From contig CAIYSA010000025.1 in the NCBI GenBank assembly GCA_903928655.1, forward strand, positions 1 through 32,469: a DNA stretch of 32,469 nucleotides, in the 5' to 3' direction. A program made the translations under genes and the position numbers. Below, one piece after another: positions 11,192 through 19,572 of this stretch (the stretch's first letter is position 1; every line of letters starts with the position of its first letter). The notes beneath the pieces are model-generated. The model searched no databases. It was given only the letters and a program-made list of their open reading frames with translations, and was not told the origin of the DNA. This DNA comes from an uncultured Bacteroidota bacterium. GTDB taxonomy: Bacteria; Bacteroidota; Bacteroidia; B-17B0; Aurantibacillaceae.

Positions 11192-11884
11192 TTAATTAAA
11201 TGTTTTTGGATCGATTAAAATACCCGAACTCATAGTACTGCTCATGTAAACCGACTTAACGTAAGTTCCTCTTGCAGACGATGGTTTTAATTTCATAATA
11301 GCTTGTAAAACTTCCATTGCGTTTTCAGTTAATTTTTGAGCGTCGAAAGATGCTCTACCAATTCCTGTGTGTACAATTCCAGCTTTGTCTACTTTAAAAT
11401 CAATTTTACCACCCTTTGAATCAGTTACTGCTTTACCAATATCCATGGTAACAGTTCCTGTTTTAGGGTTAGGCATTAAACCACGAGGTCCTAATACACG
11501 ACCTAATGCACCAACTTTCCCCATTACTGAAGGCATAGTGATAATTACGTCGACATCTGTCCACCCGTTTTTAATTTTTTCGATGTATTCGTCTAATCCA
11601 ACGAAATCCGCTCCTGCTGCTCTAGCTTCTGCTTCCTTATCAGGAGTAACAATTGCTAAAACGCGCAATACTTTACCCGTACCGTGAGGCAAGGTAACAG
11701 TTCCACGAACCATTTGATTAGCTTTACGAGGATCAACTCCTAAACGGATCGCAAGATCCACGGACGCATCAAATTTTGTAGTTGTGATTTCTTTCACAAC
11801 TTTTGAAGCTTCAGCAACAGTGTGTGCTTTGTTCGAATCGAACTTAGCATCTGCTACTTTTCTTTTTTTAGTTAACGTTGCCAT
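11192..11884 (-). CDS. rplA: 50S ribosomal protein L1
   Basis: This 230-aa protein forms the L1 stalk next to the E site and in many bacteria represses its own operon by binding the rplK leader. The signature [19 protein letters not shown] lies near residue 130, with a complete N-terminal helix ([13 protein letters not shown]) and C-terminal region ([15 protein letters not shown]). It lies 39 nt downstream of rplK, in its usual position. Confidence 0.98.
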   Translation of the reverse strand: MATLTKKRKVADAKFDSNKAHTVAEASKVVKEITTTKFDASVDLAIRLGVDPRKANQMVRGTVTLPHGTGKVLRVLAIVTPDKEAEARAAGADFVGLDEYIEKIKNGWTDVDVIITMPSVMGKVGALGRVLGPRGLMPNPKTGTVTMDIGKAVTDSKGGKIDFKVDKAGIVHTGIGRASFDAQKLTENAMEVLQAIMKLKPSSARGTYVKSVYMSSTMSSGILIDPKTFN

Positions 11885-11923
11885 TTTTTAAAAAGCTTGT
11901 TTTTTGATTAATAATTAATTGAA

Positions 11924-12367
11924 TTAGTTTTTTACAGGTGCTTCTCCTGTTGTGGTGATTCCCATGCTACGTGCAGTTCCCGCAACCATCGACATTGCAG
12001 CTTCAATTGTAAAACAGTTCATGTCTACAATTTTGTCTGTTGCTATGGTACGAATTTGATCCCATGAAATAGAACCAACTTTTTTACGGTTACTTTCGCC
12101 AGAACCTTGTTTAACCTTAGTTACCTCTAATATTTGAACTGCTACTGGTGTACGTTTGATAATAAAATCAAAAGTTTTGTCAGCGTATACATTAATCAAA
12201 ACAGGTAATACTTTACCAGCTTGTTCTTGAGTTCTAGCATTAAATTGCTTACAGAACTCCATAATGTTAACACCTTTTGCACCTAAAGCAGGACCAATTG
12301 GAGGCGACGGGTTAGCAGCTCCACCTTTAATCTGAAGCTTTACAATTGCTGATAACTCTTTTGCCAT
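11924..12367 (-). CDS. rplK: 50S ribosomal protein L11
   Basis: This 147-aa protein forms part of the GTPase-associated centre of the 50S subunit. The N-terminal domain has the typical proline-rich helix ([20 protein letters not shown]), and the C-terminal RNA-binding domain ends with [12 protein letters not shown]. It is preceded by a 119-nt spacer from nusG that contains a nested inverted repeat, a candidate L1-responsive leader. Confidence 0.98.
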   Translation of the reverse strand: MAKELSAIVKLQIKGGAANPSPPIGPALGAKGVNIMEFCKQFNARTQEQAGKVLPVLINVYADKTFDFIIKRTPVAVQILEVTKVKQGSGESNRKKVGSISWDQIRTIATDKIVDMNCFTIEAAMSMVAGTARSMGITTTGEAPVKN

Positions 12368-12412
12368 TTTTTTGTTTTTATTTGTTTGTTACATTGTTGG
12401 GTATAAATCGTT

Positions 12413-12462
12413 TAGTTAAATTGACTTTGAGTTGGAAGCAGCAAAGGATCTCATTTTAACTA
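12413..12462 (-). promoter_or_regulatory. Candidate structured leader of rplK-rplA
   Basis: On the minus strand TAGTTAAA ... TTTAACTA (8 bp) encloses an asymmetric internal loop (ATGAGATC opposite TCAA), an inner CTTTG/CAAAG stem and a 12-nt terminal loop. A helix with an asymmetric internal loop in front of rplK is where L1 autoregulatory sites are found in other bacteria. The pairing is seen; the L1 role is inference, and the specific L1 consensus was not confirmed. Confidence 0.35.
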
Positions 12463-12486
12463 GATTTACACCATTCAATTTTTTAA

Positions 12487-13059
12487 TTATTCTCTTTCTA
12501 CTTCGCCGAAACTTAATTCAACAGGTGTTTTACGACCAAAAATCTTAACAGTAACTTTAATTTTTTTCTTCTCTTCGTTAATTTCTTCAATTGTACCATT
12601 GAAACCATTAAATGGTCCGTTAATTACTTTAACTGATTCGCCAATAATATAATTACTAGTTACAACACTTTCTGATTCTGTTAATTCATCAACTTTTCCT
12701 AAAATACGATTTACCTCTGATAAACGCATTGGTACGGCATCACCACGTTTTGATTCTCCTAAAAAACCAATAACACCAGTAATGTTTCTAATAACGTGAG
12801 AAACTTCACCTACCAAAGCGGCCTCTATTAAAACATAGCCAGGGTAAAACGAACGTTCTTTTTGAAATTTCTTACCATTACGAATTTGAATAAATTTTTC
12901 GGTTGGGATAAGAACTTGAGCAACATAATCATTCATTTTTAAACGATTAATCTCAACTTCAATATATTGTTTTACTTTTTTCTCTTGACCACTAATAGCA
13001 CGCACAACGTACCATTTTTTTTCAATCGAAGAAGGTTCTTTATTTACTATTTCAGCCAT
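12487..13059 (-). CDS. nusG: Transcription termination/antitermination factor NusG
   Basis: This 190-aa protein has an N-terminal NGN domain (KKWYVVRAISGQEKKVKQYI, about 14-33, through FYPGYVLIEA) that binds RNA polymerase. The C-terminal KOW domain (GESVKVINGPFNGFNGTIEE, about residues 138-157) contacts Rho or ribosomal protein S10. It begins 17 nt after secE, its normal partner across bacteria. No insertion domain is seen. Confidence 0.97.
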   Translation of the reverse strand: MAEIVNKEPSSIEKKWYVVRAISGQEKKVKQYIEVEINRLKMNDYVAQVLIPTEKFIQIRNGKKFQKERSFYPGYVLIEAALVGEVSHVIRNITGVIGFLGESKRGDAVPMRLSEVNRILGKVDELTESESVVTSNYIIGESVKVINGPFNGFNGTIEEINEEKKKIKVTVKIFGRKTPVELSFGEVERE

Positions 13060-13076
13060 TTTGTCAGTGTAATTAA

Positions 13077-13277
13077 TTATAAACCATTAACCATTTGATA
13101 AGCTAATTCCATTAACTTACTAAATGCCATATCCATTCCCCAAACTAATAACCCAATAATTGTTGAAGCTATCATTACTAATATAGCACTATTTTGTAAT
13201 TCTGGCCAAGTTGGCCAAGTTACTTTATTAAATAATTCATCTTTAGTTTCTTCGATGTATGTTCCAATCTTGCTCAT
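13077..13277 (-). CDS. secE: Preprotein translocase subunit SecE
   Basis: This is a 66-aa single-span form of SecE, the clamp subunit of the SecYEG inner-membrane channel. An amphipathic N-terminal stretch (YIEETKDELFNKVTWPTWPEL) contains the conserved K-V-x-W-P motif. One transmembrane helix (about 29-50, SAILVMIASTIIGLLVWGMDM) follows. The short length is normal outside the enterobacteria. It sits between tRNA-Trp and nusG, as in many phyla. Confidence 0.95.
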   Translation of the reverse strand: MSKIGTYIEETKDELFNKVTWPTWPELQNSAILVMIASTIIGLLVWGMDMAFSKLMELAYQMVNGL

Positions 13278-13361
13278 TTTCTTTTTGATTTAAGATTAAT
13301 TATATAAATTTTAATTCTAATTTCGAACGTAAATTCATTATTCAACTTTGTTTCTTTATAG

Positions 13362-13432
13362 CACGGGTGGAGGGATTCGAACCCCCATCAGCGGTTTTGG
13401 AGACCGATATTCTACCCTTGAACTACACCCGT
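13362..13432 (-). tRNA. tRNA-Trp (anticodon CCA)
   Basis: The reverse complement folds as a cloverleaf. The 7-bp acceptor stem is ACGGGTG/CACCCGT, the anticodon loop CTCCAAA gives CCA, the T-loop is TTCGAAT and the discriminator is G. The 3' CCA is not encoded. It lies between tuf and secE and is probably processed from the common transcript. Confidence 0.96.
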
Positions 13433-13453
13433 AAAATAGTGTTTTTATTAAAT

Positions 13454-13490
13454 AACAAAATGGCTAAGCCTTTCGGCAAGCCATTTTGTT
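13454..13490 (-). other. Hairpin downstream of tuf
   Basis: The outer arms AACAAAATGGC/GCCATTTTGTT (11 bp) have an inner GCC/GGC pair closing a 4-nt loop. The element lies 19 nt past the tuf stop and before tRNA-Trp. The minus-strand tail is only moderately U-rich (ATTTAATAAAAAC). It may be a partial terminator or a processing site that sets tuf apart from the tRNA-secE message. Confidence 0.5.
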
Positions 13491-13508
13491 AAAAAACTAC
13501 ACTTTTAA

Positions 13509-14696
13509 TTACTCAGTAATTTCAGTTACTTGTCCAGCACCAACTGTACGTCCACCTTCGCGCATTGCAAAACGTAAACCTTTAGCCATTGCTACTGCAG
13601 AGTGTAACTCAACATTAATTGTAACGTTATCACCAGGCATAACCATTTCGCGTCCTTCTTCTAAAGTAATCTCTCCAGTTACGTCCGTTGTACGTAAATA
13701 GAATTGAGGACGGTATTTGTTATGGAATGGAGTATGACGTCCACCTTCTTCTTTTTTCAAGATATAAACCTCAGCTTTAAATTTTTTGTGTGCTTTAATA
13801 GAACCTGGTTTAACGATAACCATACCACGACGGATATCAGCTTTGTCAATACCACGTAATAATAAACCAACGTTATCTCCAGCTTCACCGTAATCTAAAA
13901 TTTTACGGAACATTTCAACACCTGTAACAGTTGATGTTAATTTTTCATCACCCATACCTAAGATCTCAACTGGATCATTAGAGTTGATTACACCTGTTTC
14001 AATACGACCAGTAGCAACTGTTCCACGACCAGTAATTGTAAACACGTCTTCAACTGGCATCAAAAATGGCTTATCTTTTTCACGTGGAGGTAATGGAATG
14101 AAAGTATCAACCGCATCCATTAATTCCATAATTTTATCAACCCATTTAGGATCGTTATTTAAACCACCTAAAGCAGAACCTTGAATAATAGGAGTGTTAT
14201 CACCATCAAACTTATAGAATGATAATAATTCACGGATTTCCATTTCAACTAATTCTAACAATTCAGCATCTTCAACCATATCCACTTTATTCATGAATAC
14301 AACGATTGTAGGAACACCAACTTGACGAGCTAATAGGATATGTTCACGAGTTTGAGGCATTGGACCATCAGTTGCAGCTACTACTAAAATAGCTCCATCC
14401 ATTTGTGCAGCACCAGTAATCATGTTCTTAACATAATCAGCATGTCCTGGACAATCTACGTGAGCGTAGTGACGAGTTGCAGTAGAATACTCAACGTGAG
14501 AAGTATTAATAGTAATACCACGTTCTTTTTCTTCAGGAGCATTATCAATAGAAGAGAAATCTCTAACTTCTGATAAACCTTTTGATGCTAATACAACTGT
14601 AATAGCAGCAGTTAATGTTGTTTTACCGTGATCTACGTGACCAATTGTACCAATGTTTACATGTGGTTTGGAACGGTCGAATTTTTCTTTAGCCAT
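13509..14696 (-). CDS. tuf: Elongation factor Tu
   Basis: This 395-aa GTPase delivers aminoacyl-tRNA to the ribosomal A site. The P-loop GHVDHGKT is at 19-26, DCPGHADYV at about 80, and the guanine-specificity motif NKVDM at about 135. The beta-barrel domains 2 and 3 follow, ending with [12 protein letters not shown]. It sits between tRNA-Thr(GGT) and tRNA-Trp, the position of tufB in E. coli. Strong, even codon use fits high expression. Confidence 0.99.
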   Translation of the reverse strand: MAKEKFDRSKPHVNIGTIGHVDHGKTTLTAAITVVLASKGLSEVRDFSSIDNAPEEKERGITINTSHVEYSTATRHYAHVDCPGHADYVKNMITGAAQMDGAILVVAATDGPMPQTREHILLARQVGVPTIVVFMNKVDMVEDAELLELVEMEIRELLSFYKFDGDNTPIIQGSALGGLNNDPKWVDKIMELMDAVDTFIPLPPREKDKPFLMPVEDVFTITGRGTVATGRIETGVINSNDPVEILGMGDEKLTSTVTGVEMFRKILDYGEAGDNVGLLLRGIDKADIRRGMVIVKPGSIKAHKKFKAEVYILKKEEGGRHTPFHNKYRPQFYLRTTDVTGEITLEEGREMVMPGDNVTINVELHSAVAMAKGLRFAMREGGRTVGAGQVTEITE

Positions 14697-14759
14697 TGTT
14701 ATTTTTTTTTATTGTTATTATTTATTTTTAATTTAATTTTCTCTCTTTCAATCTTGTTG

Positions 14760-14831
14760 AGCTGTTGAGCGGGATTGAACCGCCGACCTCCTCCTTACCA
14801 AGGAGGTGCTCTACCACTGAGCTACAACAGC
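14760..14831 (-). tRNA. tRNA-Thr (anticodon GGT)
   Basis: The reverse complement begins GCTGTTGTAGCTCAGTGG. The acceptor stem is GCTGTTG/CAACAGC, the anticodon arm is CCTCC-TTGGTAA-GGAGG and the T-loop is TTCAATC. The discriminator is T and no CCA is encoded. It is directly upstream of tuf, as thrT is in E. coli. Confidence 0.95.
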
Positions 14832-14885
14832 TTGTTAAATCTGCCGTTTGCTTTATTTTAAAGAACTGTACTTTTGTATACACGA

Positions 14886-14911
14886 AAAGTCCCATGAAAT
14901 GTAGGGACTTT
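14886..14911 (-). other. Hairpin in the tRNA-Gly to tRNA-Thr gap
   Basis: Arms AAAGTCCC/GGGACTTT (8 bp) with a 10-nt loop lie in the otherwise featureless 167-nt gap between tRNA-Gly and tRNA-Thr(GGT). The other tRNAs of this cluster are separated by only 37 nt (Tyr-Gly) and 8 nt (Thr-Tyr). A processing or attenuation site in front of the tRNA-Thr/tuf segment is possible. No good promoter for tuf was recognised here. Confidence 0.4.
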
Positions 14912-14998
14912 CAAAAAAAGTTAAACCGCATGCACAGATTCTTCCTTTTTTGTCCGCTTATACGGTTATTCAACAACTTCACTTTCCATTTACTATAG

Positions 14999-15071
14999 AG
15001 CGAAAGACGGGTCTCGAACCCGCAACCTCCAGCTTGGAAGGCTGGAGCTCTACCAATTGAGCTACTTTCGC
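14999..15071 (-). tRNA. tRNA-Gly (anticodon TCC)
   Basis: The reverse complement begins GCGAAAGTAGCTCAATTGG. The acceptor stem is GCGAAAG/CTTTCGC, the anticodon arm is CCAGC-CTTCCAA-GCTGG and the T-loop is TTCGAGA. The discriminator is T and no CCA is encoded. It corresponds in position to E. coli glyT. Confidence 0.96.
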
Positions 15072-15108
15072 TTAATCTTGCTTCAATGCGACAACCATTG
15101 CTTGCTTG

Positions 15109-15189
15109 TGGGGACAGGAGGATTCGAACCTCCGAAGCTCGCGCAACAGATTTACAGTCTGTCCCATTTGGCCACTCTGGTATATCCCC
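15109..15189 (-). tRNA. tRNA-Tyr (anticodon GTA)
   Basis: The 81-nt reverse complement begins GGGGATATACCAGAGTGG. It has the long class II variable arm expected of bacterial tRNA-Tyr. The anticodon arm is ACAGA-CTGTAAA-TCTGT, the T-loop is TTCGAAT and the discriminator is A. No CCA is encoded. Confidence 0.96.
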
Positions 15190-15197
15190 AAATTAAG

Positions 15198-15270
15198 AGC
15201 CGAAGAAGGGACTCGAACCCCCGACCTACTGATTACAAATCAGTGGCTCTACCAACTGAGCTACTTCGGC
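15198..15270 (-). tRNA. tRNA-Thr (anticodon TGT)
   Basis: The reverse complement begins GCCGAAGTAGCTCAGTTGG. The acceptor stem is GCCGAAG/CTTCGGC, the anticodon arm is ACTGA-TTTGTAA-TCAGT and the T-loop is TTCGAGT. The discriminator is T and no CCA is encoded. It is the first gene of the minus-strand tRNA-tuf-rpo block, 8 nt before tRNA-Tyr. Confidence 0.96.
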
Positions 15271-15314
15271 TTAATTTTATACTTTAAAAGAACGTCCCCT
15301 TATTTTTGGGATTG

Positions 15315-15345
15315 CAAATTTAGAAAGAAATTCCATTGTTGCAAA
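15315..15345 (-). promoter_or_regulatory. Promoter of the tRNA-tuf operon
   Basis: On the minus strand TTTG (15345-15342) is followed by 19 nt and then TAAATTTG (15322-15315). This is an exact match to the Bacteroidota housekeeping sigma consensus TTTG/TTG-N19-TAnnTTTG. It ends about 45 nt upstream of tRNA-Thr(TGT), as expected for a stable-RNA promoter, and is the clearest promoter in the window. Confidence 0.75.
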
Positions 15346-15717
15346 AAAAAACATAACTTTTTTTCGTTTTTATAGAAAATAGTTTTTTATTGCGTTTATC
15401 TTTTATTTGATATTATGAATTTAGTATTGATAAATTGTTTTAATTATATCGTGCATTTTTAAAAAAATACTGCCCAAAAACCATGCTGTAATATAGTGAT
15501 AGAAAGGGTTTGTATTAAAAAATAATGAATAGTAATTGTCTTTAATTCGTTAATCAATTGCACAATAAAACAACAACAAAATGTCCTAACAACTAGTGAT
15601 TCAATAGAACTCAACTAGCCTAATAGTGTTATCTACTTAGATAAAGCTTGCAAAATATGTTAAATCTCTGATTAAGAGTAAGACATAATTGTATATATTT
15701 ACAGTCACAAAAAAATT
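15346..15717. other. Intergenic region between the tRNA operon and the PASTA operon
   Basis: This is about 370 nt of AT-rich sequence between divergent transcripts. No ORF or convincing hairpin is seen. TATATTTA about 25 nt before the PASTA start resembles a -7 box but has no clear -33 partner. Confidence 0.5.
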
Positions 15718-16320
15718 ATGAAAGAATTCTTTATTTTTTTAAAATCTAAACTTTTTTTTAAGCATTTAGCCATTGCTATTATTACTCTAATGATTGCTAT
15801 TTGGGCTATTGTTAAGTTTTTGGATATATACACTCATCATTCAGAAACAGCAGAAGTTCCAAATTTTAAAGGAAAACTAATGTCTGAATTAGACAATTTT
15901 ATTGAAGGGAAAAACGTAAGGTATATAATTATTGATAGTATTTACGACCCTTCAGAAAAACCTGGCATTGTTGTTAAGCAAGATCCAGAAGAAAAAAGTT
16001 TAGTAAAACACAATAGAATTATCTATTTATACGTTACTAGTACGCAAGCTCCACAAATTGCAATGCCAAAATTAGTAGATAGAAGTGACAGACAGGCAAT
16101 TTTTATGATTGAAAGTTATGGACTTAAAGTTGGGAAAATTACAGAAATAAGTGGCGATTGTAAAGGCTGTGTTTTAAAACAATTTTATAACGGCAAAGAA
16201 ATTGAAGTGGGTGTTGCAATAAAAAAAGGAAGTAAAATAGATTTATTCGTTGGGAAACGTGAAAGTGATTACAATGTTATAACAACAGATAGCATTGTAA
16301 ATGATGAAGAACCTGAATAA
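15718..16320 (+). CDS. PASTA domain membrane protein
   Basis: This 200-aa protein has a short cytoplasmic N-terminus, one transmembrane helix (about 17-36, LAIAIITLMIAIWAIVKFLD) and two periplasmic PASTA repeats. The first repeat (about 45-112) opens EVPNFKGKLMSELDNFI, and the second (about 115-185) opens AMPKLVDRSDRQAIFMIESY. PASTA domains in other proteins bind muropeptides or beta-lactams, or act as spacers, in penicillin-binding proteins and Ser/Thr kinases. No catalytic domain is present, so the role (cell-wall sensing or scaffolding) is not established. It starts an operon with the T9SS protein (15-nt gap) and the RluD-type synthase. Confidence 0.85.
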   Translation: MKEFFIFLKSKLFFKHLAIAIITLMIAIWAIVKFLDIYTHHSETAEVPNFKGKLMSELDNFIEGKNVRYIIIDSIYDPSEKPGIVVKQDPEEKSLVKHNRIIYLYVTSTQAPQIAMPKLVDRSDRQAIFMIESYGLKVGKITEISGDCKGCVLKQFYNGKEIEVGVAIKKGSKIDLFVGKRESDYNVITTDSIVNDEEPE

Positions 16321-16335
16321 TCATAAAACCAATGA

Positions 16336-18240
16336 ATGCGTAAGATTTTAATAAATAAACATATTGTTTTAATACTATTTTTTGGTATTTTATTTAATGG
16401 ATTAGCTCAAGAGCAGTTGCGCCCTTTGAGTGGAAATATTAATTTACAAACTAAACAAACCAACAATACACTTGCTAGCAAATCAACAACTTTAGTTGCG
16501 CTTGATACACTACCTTTTTTTGATGATTTTTCTTATTCTACTAAAAGTCCTTATCCTACAACTAAGCATTGGATTGATTCAAATGTTTACATCAACAATG
16601 GGTTTCCAATTGCACCAATTAGCATTGGCGTTGCAACATTTGATGGATTAAATAAAAAAGGATATCCTTATTATATGGCTGCACCAGTTGGAAGTTCGGC
16701 AAGAGCAGACACCCTAACATCACGAAAAATAAACTTAGAAAAAAAAGGAGCATTAGTTTACAGTCCTGCTGATAGTGTTTATTTAAGTTTTTATTACCAA
16801 GCAGAAGGCAGAGGTGATGCGCCTGAGCCTGCAGATGAATTGGCATTAGAATTTTACAATCCTACTACAACTATTTGGAGCCGAATATGGTATAAGCCCG
16901 GTTATAATCCATCGGCAACAGATACAGCTTTTAAAAGAGTGATGATCCCAATTACAAATGTTCAATATTTTGATAGTCTATTTCAATTTCGCTTTATTAA
17001 TAAAGCAACATTGAGTGGCAGTTTAGATCATTGGCATATAGATTATGTTTATCTGAACAAAAACAGATCGAAAAGTGACACAATTATTGAAGACGTAACA
17101 TTTGGTTACCAAAGCACGCCGTTTTTAAAAAATTATTCAACAATGCCCTACCGTCAATTTGTTGTTGGAGAAATGGCAACCAACATTCATACATACATCA
17201 GAAATAATTCATTAGTAGCAAAAACAAAAAGCTACAAGTTTGATATTTATCCTAAAACTGGTGGGCCGAGTTTATTTAATTATTCAGGAGGAACAAATCC
17301 AATAACCCCTTTTCAGCCAAACGGATGGCATAATAATCCTTCAGATTTTAATCCAACATTTAGTTATGTTTTTCCAACGCTCATTGATTCTACATTTTTT
17401 AAAATAGTACATACAGCAATTGCAACGCCCGATTACGTTAGAGCTAACGATACACTTGTGCAAATACAAAAACTAACTAACTATTACGCGTATGATGATG
17501 GCACTGCCGAGCAAGGCTACTACGTAAATACTTATGGCGCAAAAACCGCGGTTAGATTTACATTAAATGCTCATGATACGATTAAAGGTTTAAAAATATA
17601 TTTTGACCCTATTGTGAATGGCCCCGCAATTATTGGTTCAGCATTTAGAATAATAATTTGGGCTGATGGTGGCAGTGGGCCAAGTAGCTCAACACTAATT
17701 TATAAAGATAGTCTTACGTATCCGCAATACCTTCAAGGAAACTATAACTTAATTCCGTTTTACAAATTAACTAGCTGTTTACCGCTTAATGCAGGAACCT
17801 ATTATTTTGGAATACAACAACAAACTAGCACAGCTTTAAACATTGGTTTTGACAGAAACACAAACCACATGGATGCTTTGTATTATGATATTGGTAGTGG
17901 TTGGACACAATCTACAATTCCTGGTTCGTTAATGATAAATCCTGTTTTAGGATGTTACGAACCGCCTATAGTTATTGGCTTACAAGAGCAAAACAAAAAC
18001 ACAGATTTAGTTTTATATCCTAATCCTGCTCAAAATAACCTCACTATAAAAACAAATTCTACAAAACTAGAAAATGCATTTATGGAAATAATGAACATGA
18101 TGGGACAATCCGTTTTAAAAACCACCTTTAATACTAACGAAGCTATAGATATAAGCACATTACCTAACGGAATTTATTTTGTTTTACTTGCAGGAAGTGA
18201 GCAAACCGTTAGTCCTAAAAAATTAATTATTTCAAGATAA
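16336..18240 (+). CDS. T9SS type A sorting-domain secreted protein
   Basis: This 634-aa exported protein has a signal peptide (about 1-24, cleavage after GLAQ) and a beta-rich N-terminal region with a concanavalin/MAM-like look (DTLPFFDDFS through LDHWHIDYVYLNKN, about 57-242). A long domain without recognisable motifs follows, then a T9SS type A C-terminal domain (about 555-634) with LVLYPNPAQNNLTI and LPNGIYFVLLAG. That domain directs export across the outer membrane by the gliding/Por secretion system. The ATG at 16336 is chosen because the ATG at 16332 runs into a stop after three codons. It is sandwiched between the PASTA and rluD genes with almost no spacer, so all three are probably co-transcribed. 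Ligand or enzymatic activity is unknown. Confidence 0.88.
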   Translation: MRKILINKHIVLILFFGILFNGLAQEQLRPLSGNINLQTKQTNNTLASKSTTLVALDTLPFFDDFSYSTKSPYPTTKHWIDSNVYINNGFPIAPISIGVATFDGLNKKGYPYYMAAPVGSSARADTLTSRKINLEKKGALVYSPADSVYLSFYYQAEGRGDAPEPADELALEFYNPTTTIWSRIWYKPGYNPSATDTAFKRVMIPITNVQYFDSLFQFRFINKATLSGSLDHWHIDYVYLNKNRSKSDTIIEDVTFGYQSTPFLKNYSTMPYRQFVVGEMATNIHTYIRNNSLVAKTKSYKFDIYPKTGGPSLFNYSGGTNPITPFQPNGWHNNPSDFNPTFSYVFPTLIDSTFFKIVHTAIATPDYVRANDTLVQIQKLTNYYAYDDGTAEQGYYVNTYGAKTAVRFTLNAHDTIKGLKIYFDPIVNGPAIIGSAFRIIIWADGGSGPSSSTLIYKDSLTYPQYLQGNYNLIPFYKLTSCLPLNAGTYYFGIQQQTSTALNIGFDRNTNHMDALYYDIGSGWTQSTIPGSLMINPVLGCYEPPIVIGLQEQNKNTDLVLYPNPAQNNLTIKTNSTKLENAFMEIMNMMGQSVLKTTFNTNEAIDISTLPNGIYFVLLAGSEQTVSPKKLIISR

Positions 18241-18241
18241 A

Positions 18242-19303
18242 ATGACAGACGATTTAGATGAAGTTGAAAATGGTGAAGAAGAAAAAGAACTTTACGAACA
18301 CAGCAAAATCATAGTAGAAAAAGGGCAAGTAATGATGCGTATCGACAAGTATTTGATGATACGCGTTCCAAATGCAACACGCACAAAATTGCAACACGCT
18401 ATTGATGAGAGTTGTATTTTAGTAAATGGAAAATCTATAAAATCTAATTATAAGATTAAACCCTTTGATGAGATTTCAATTTTAATGACAACACCGCCGC
18501 GTGATGTGGAAGTGTTTGCAGAAGATATTCCTATTAATGTTGTGTATGAAGATGATTACGTTTGTGTTGTAAATAAAGAACCAGGTATGGTTGTACATCC
18601 AGCATACGGCCATTATTCGGGTACATTAGTAAATGCTTTAGCATACCGTTTTAAAAATTTACCAACTTCTAAAACTCAATTAACGGCAGATTTATCAATT
18701 GATAGACCAGGTTTAGTACATCGTATTGATAAAAACACTTCGGGAATTATTATTGTTGCTAAAACAGAATTAGCGATGACGCGCTTAGCAAAAGATTTTT
18801 TTGATAGAAATTTAGATCGTAAATACATTGCCATTGTTTGGGGCGATGTAAAACAAGATGAAGGAACCATTACTTGCAATGTAGCTCGCGATTTAAAAAA
18901 CAGAAAAGTAATGGCTTGCTTTCCGGATAGCGAACATGGTAAACACGCCATTACACATTATAAAGTGCTTGAACGTTTTGGATATGTAACCGTTGTAGAA
19001 TGTAAGTTAGAAACAGGACGCACACACCAAATACGCATACACATGAAACATATTGGGCACCCCTTATTTAATGATAATGAATATGGAGGCGACCGTGTTT
19101 TAAAAGGTTTACCAAGTAATAAATACAAACAGTTTATTGAAAATTGTTTTCAAATTTTACCGCGCCAAGCTTTGCATGCCAAAACATTAGGCATTACACA
19201 TCCTATCACAAAAGAACCCATATTTTTTGAAAGTGATTTGCCAGACGATATGCAACAAGTGATTGACAAATGGAGAAAATATTCTTATGTGATTGAGGAT
19301 TAA
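18242..19303 (+). CDS. rluD: RluA/RluD family 23S rRNA pseudouridine synthase
   Basis: This 353-aa enzyme isomerises uridine to pseudouridine, most likely in helix 69 of 23S rRNA if it is the RluD orthologue. The N-terminal S4 RNA-binding domain (about 30-85) contains RIDKYLMIRVPNATRTKLQ. The catalytic domain carries the motif GLVHRIDKNTSGIIIVAKT near residue 157, with the catalytic aspartate in HRIDK, and RTHQIRIHMKHIGHPLFND near residue 260. It begins one nucleotide after the stop of the T9SS gene. RluD is the best fit by domain layout; RluA or RluC paralogues cannot be excluded, so the symbol is provisional. Confidence 0.9.
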   Translation: MTDDLDEVENGEEEKELYEHSKIIVEKGQVMMRIDKYLMIRVPNATRTKLQHAIDESCILVNGKSIKSNYKIKPFDEISILMTTPPRDVEVFAEDIPINVVYEDDYVCVVNKEPGMVVHPAYGHYSGTLVNALAYRFKNLPTSKTQLTADLSIDRPGLVHRIDKNTSGIIIVAKTELAMTRLAKDFFDRNLDRKYIAIVWGDVKQDEGTITCNVARDLKNRKVMACFPDSEHGKHAITHYKVLERFGYVTVVECKLETGRTHQIRIHMKHIGHPLFNDNEYGGDRVLKGLPSNKYKQFIENCFQILPRQALHAKTLGITHPITKEPIFFESDLPDDMQQVIDKWRKYSYVIED

Positions 19304-19313
19304 ATTAGTTGAT

Positions 19314-19416
19314 ATAACGGTATAAAGCTTTGCGGCATATAATTTAAATTCTGTTTTAAAAATATTAGAATTATTTTATTTCACAAACCGTTATGGAAAT
19401 TTGCGATTGCAAATTT
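19314..19416. repeat. Inverted-repeat element in the convergent rluD/LamG spacer
   Basis: ATAACGGT (19314-19321) and ACCGTTAT (19387-19394) form 8-bp inverted ends of an 81-bp segment. Immediately after it, AAATTTGC-gatt-GCAAATTT (19397-19416) is a perfect 8-bp hairpin. The origin is unknown; it may be a small extragenic repeat or a relic of a recombination site. Confidence 0.4.
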
Positions 19417-19439
19417 GAATTTAATGGCTTCATATTATT

Positions 19440-19486
19440 AATTAAAAAAGCACAATTTGAATAATTCATATTGTGCTTTTTTAATT
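19440..19486. terminator. Bidirectional terminator between rluD and the LamG gene
   Basis: AATTAAAAAAGCACAAT (19440-19456) pairs perfectly with ATTGTGCTTTTTTAATT (19470-19486) around a 13-nt loop. The T6 runs on both strands serve the convergent plus-strand rluD operon and the minus-strand LamG gene. Confidence 0.85.
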
Positions 19487-19572
19487 AACGAAATTTATCC
19501 AAATTGATAAATTCCATATGTAGTATAGTTTTTTTAATTCTTAGGTTTAAAAATATTTCTTAAAAATTAAAT

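Noticed and set aside
14765-15375. Plus-strand ORFs across the tRNA cluster (14765-14998, 15057-15287, 15106-15375)
   Set aside because: They are translated antisense tRNA sequence. Strings such as GGFEPPK and RRDSNPRPTDYKSVALPTEL are well-known spurious proteins arising from tRNA genes.
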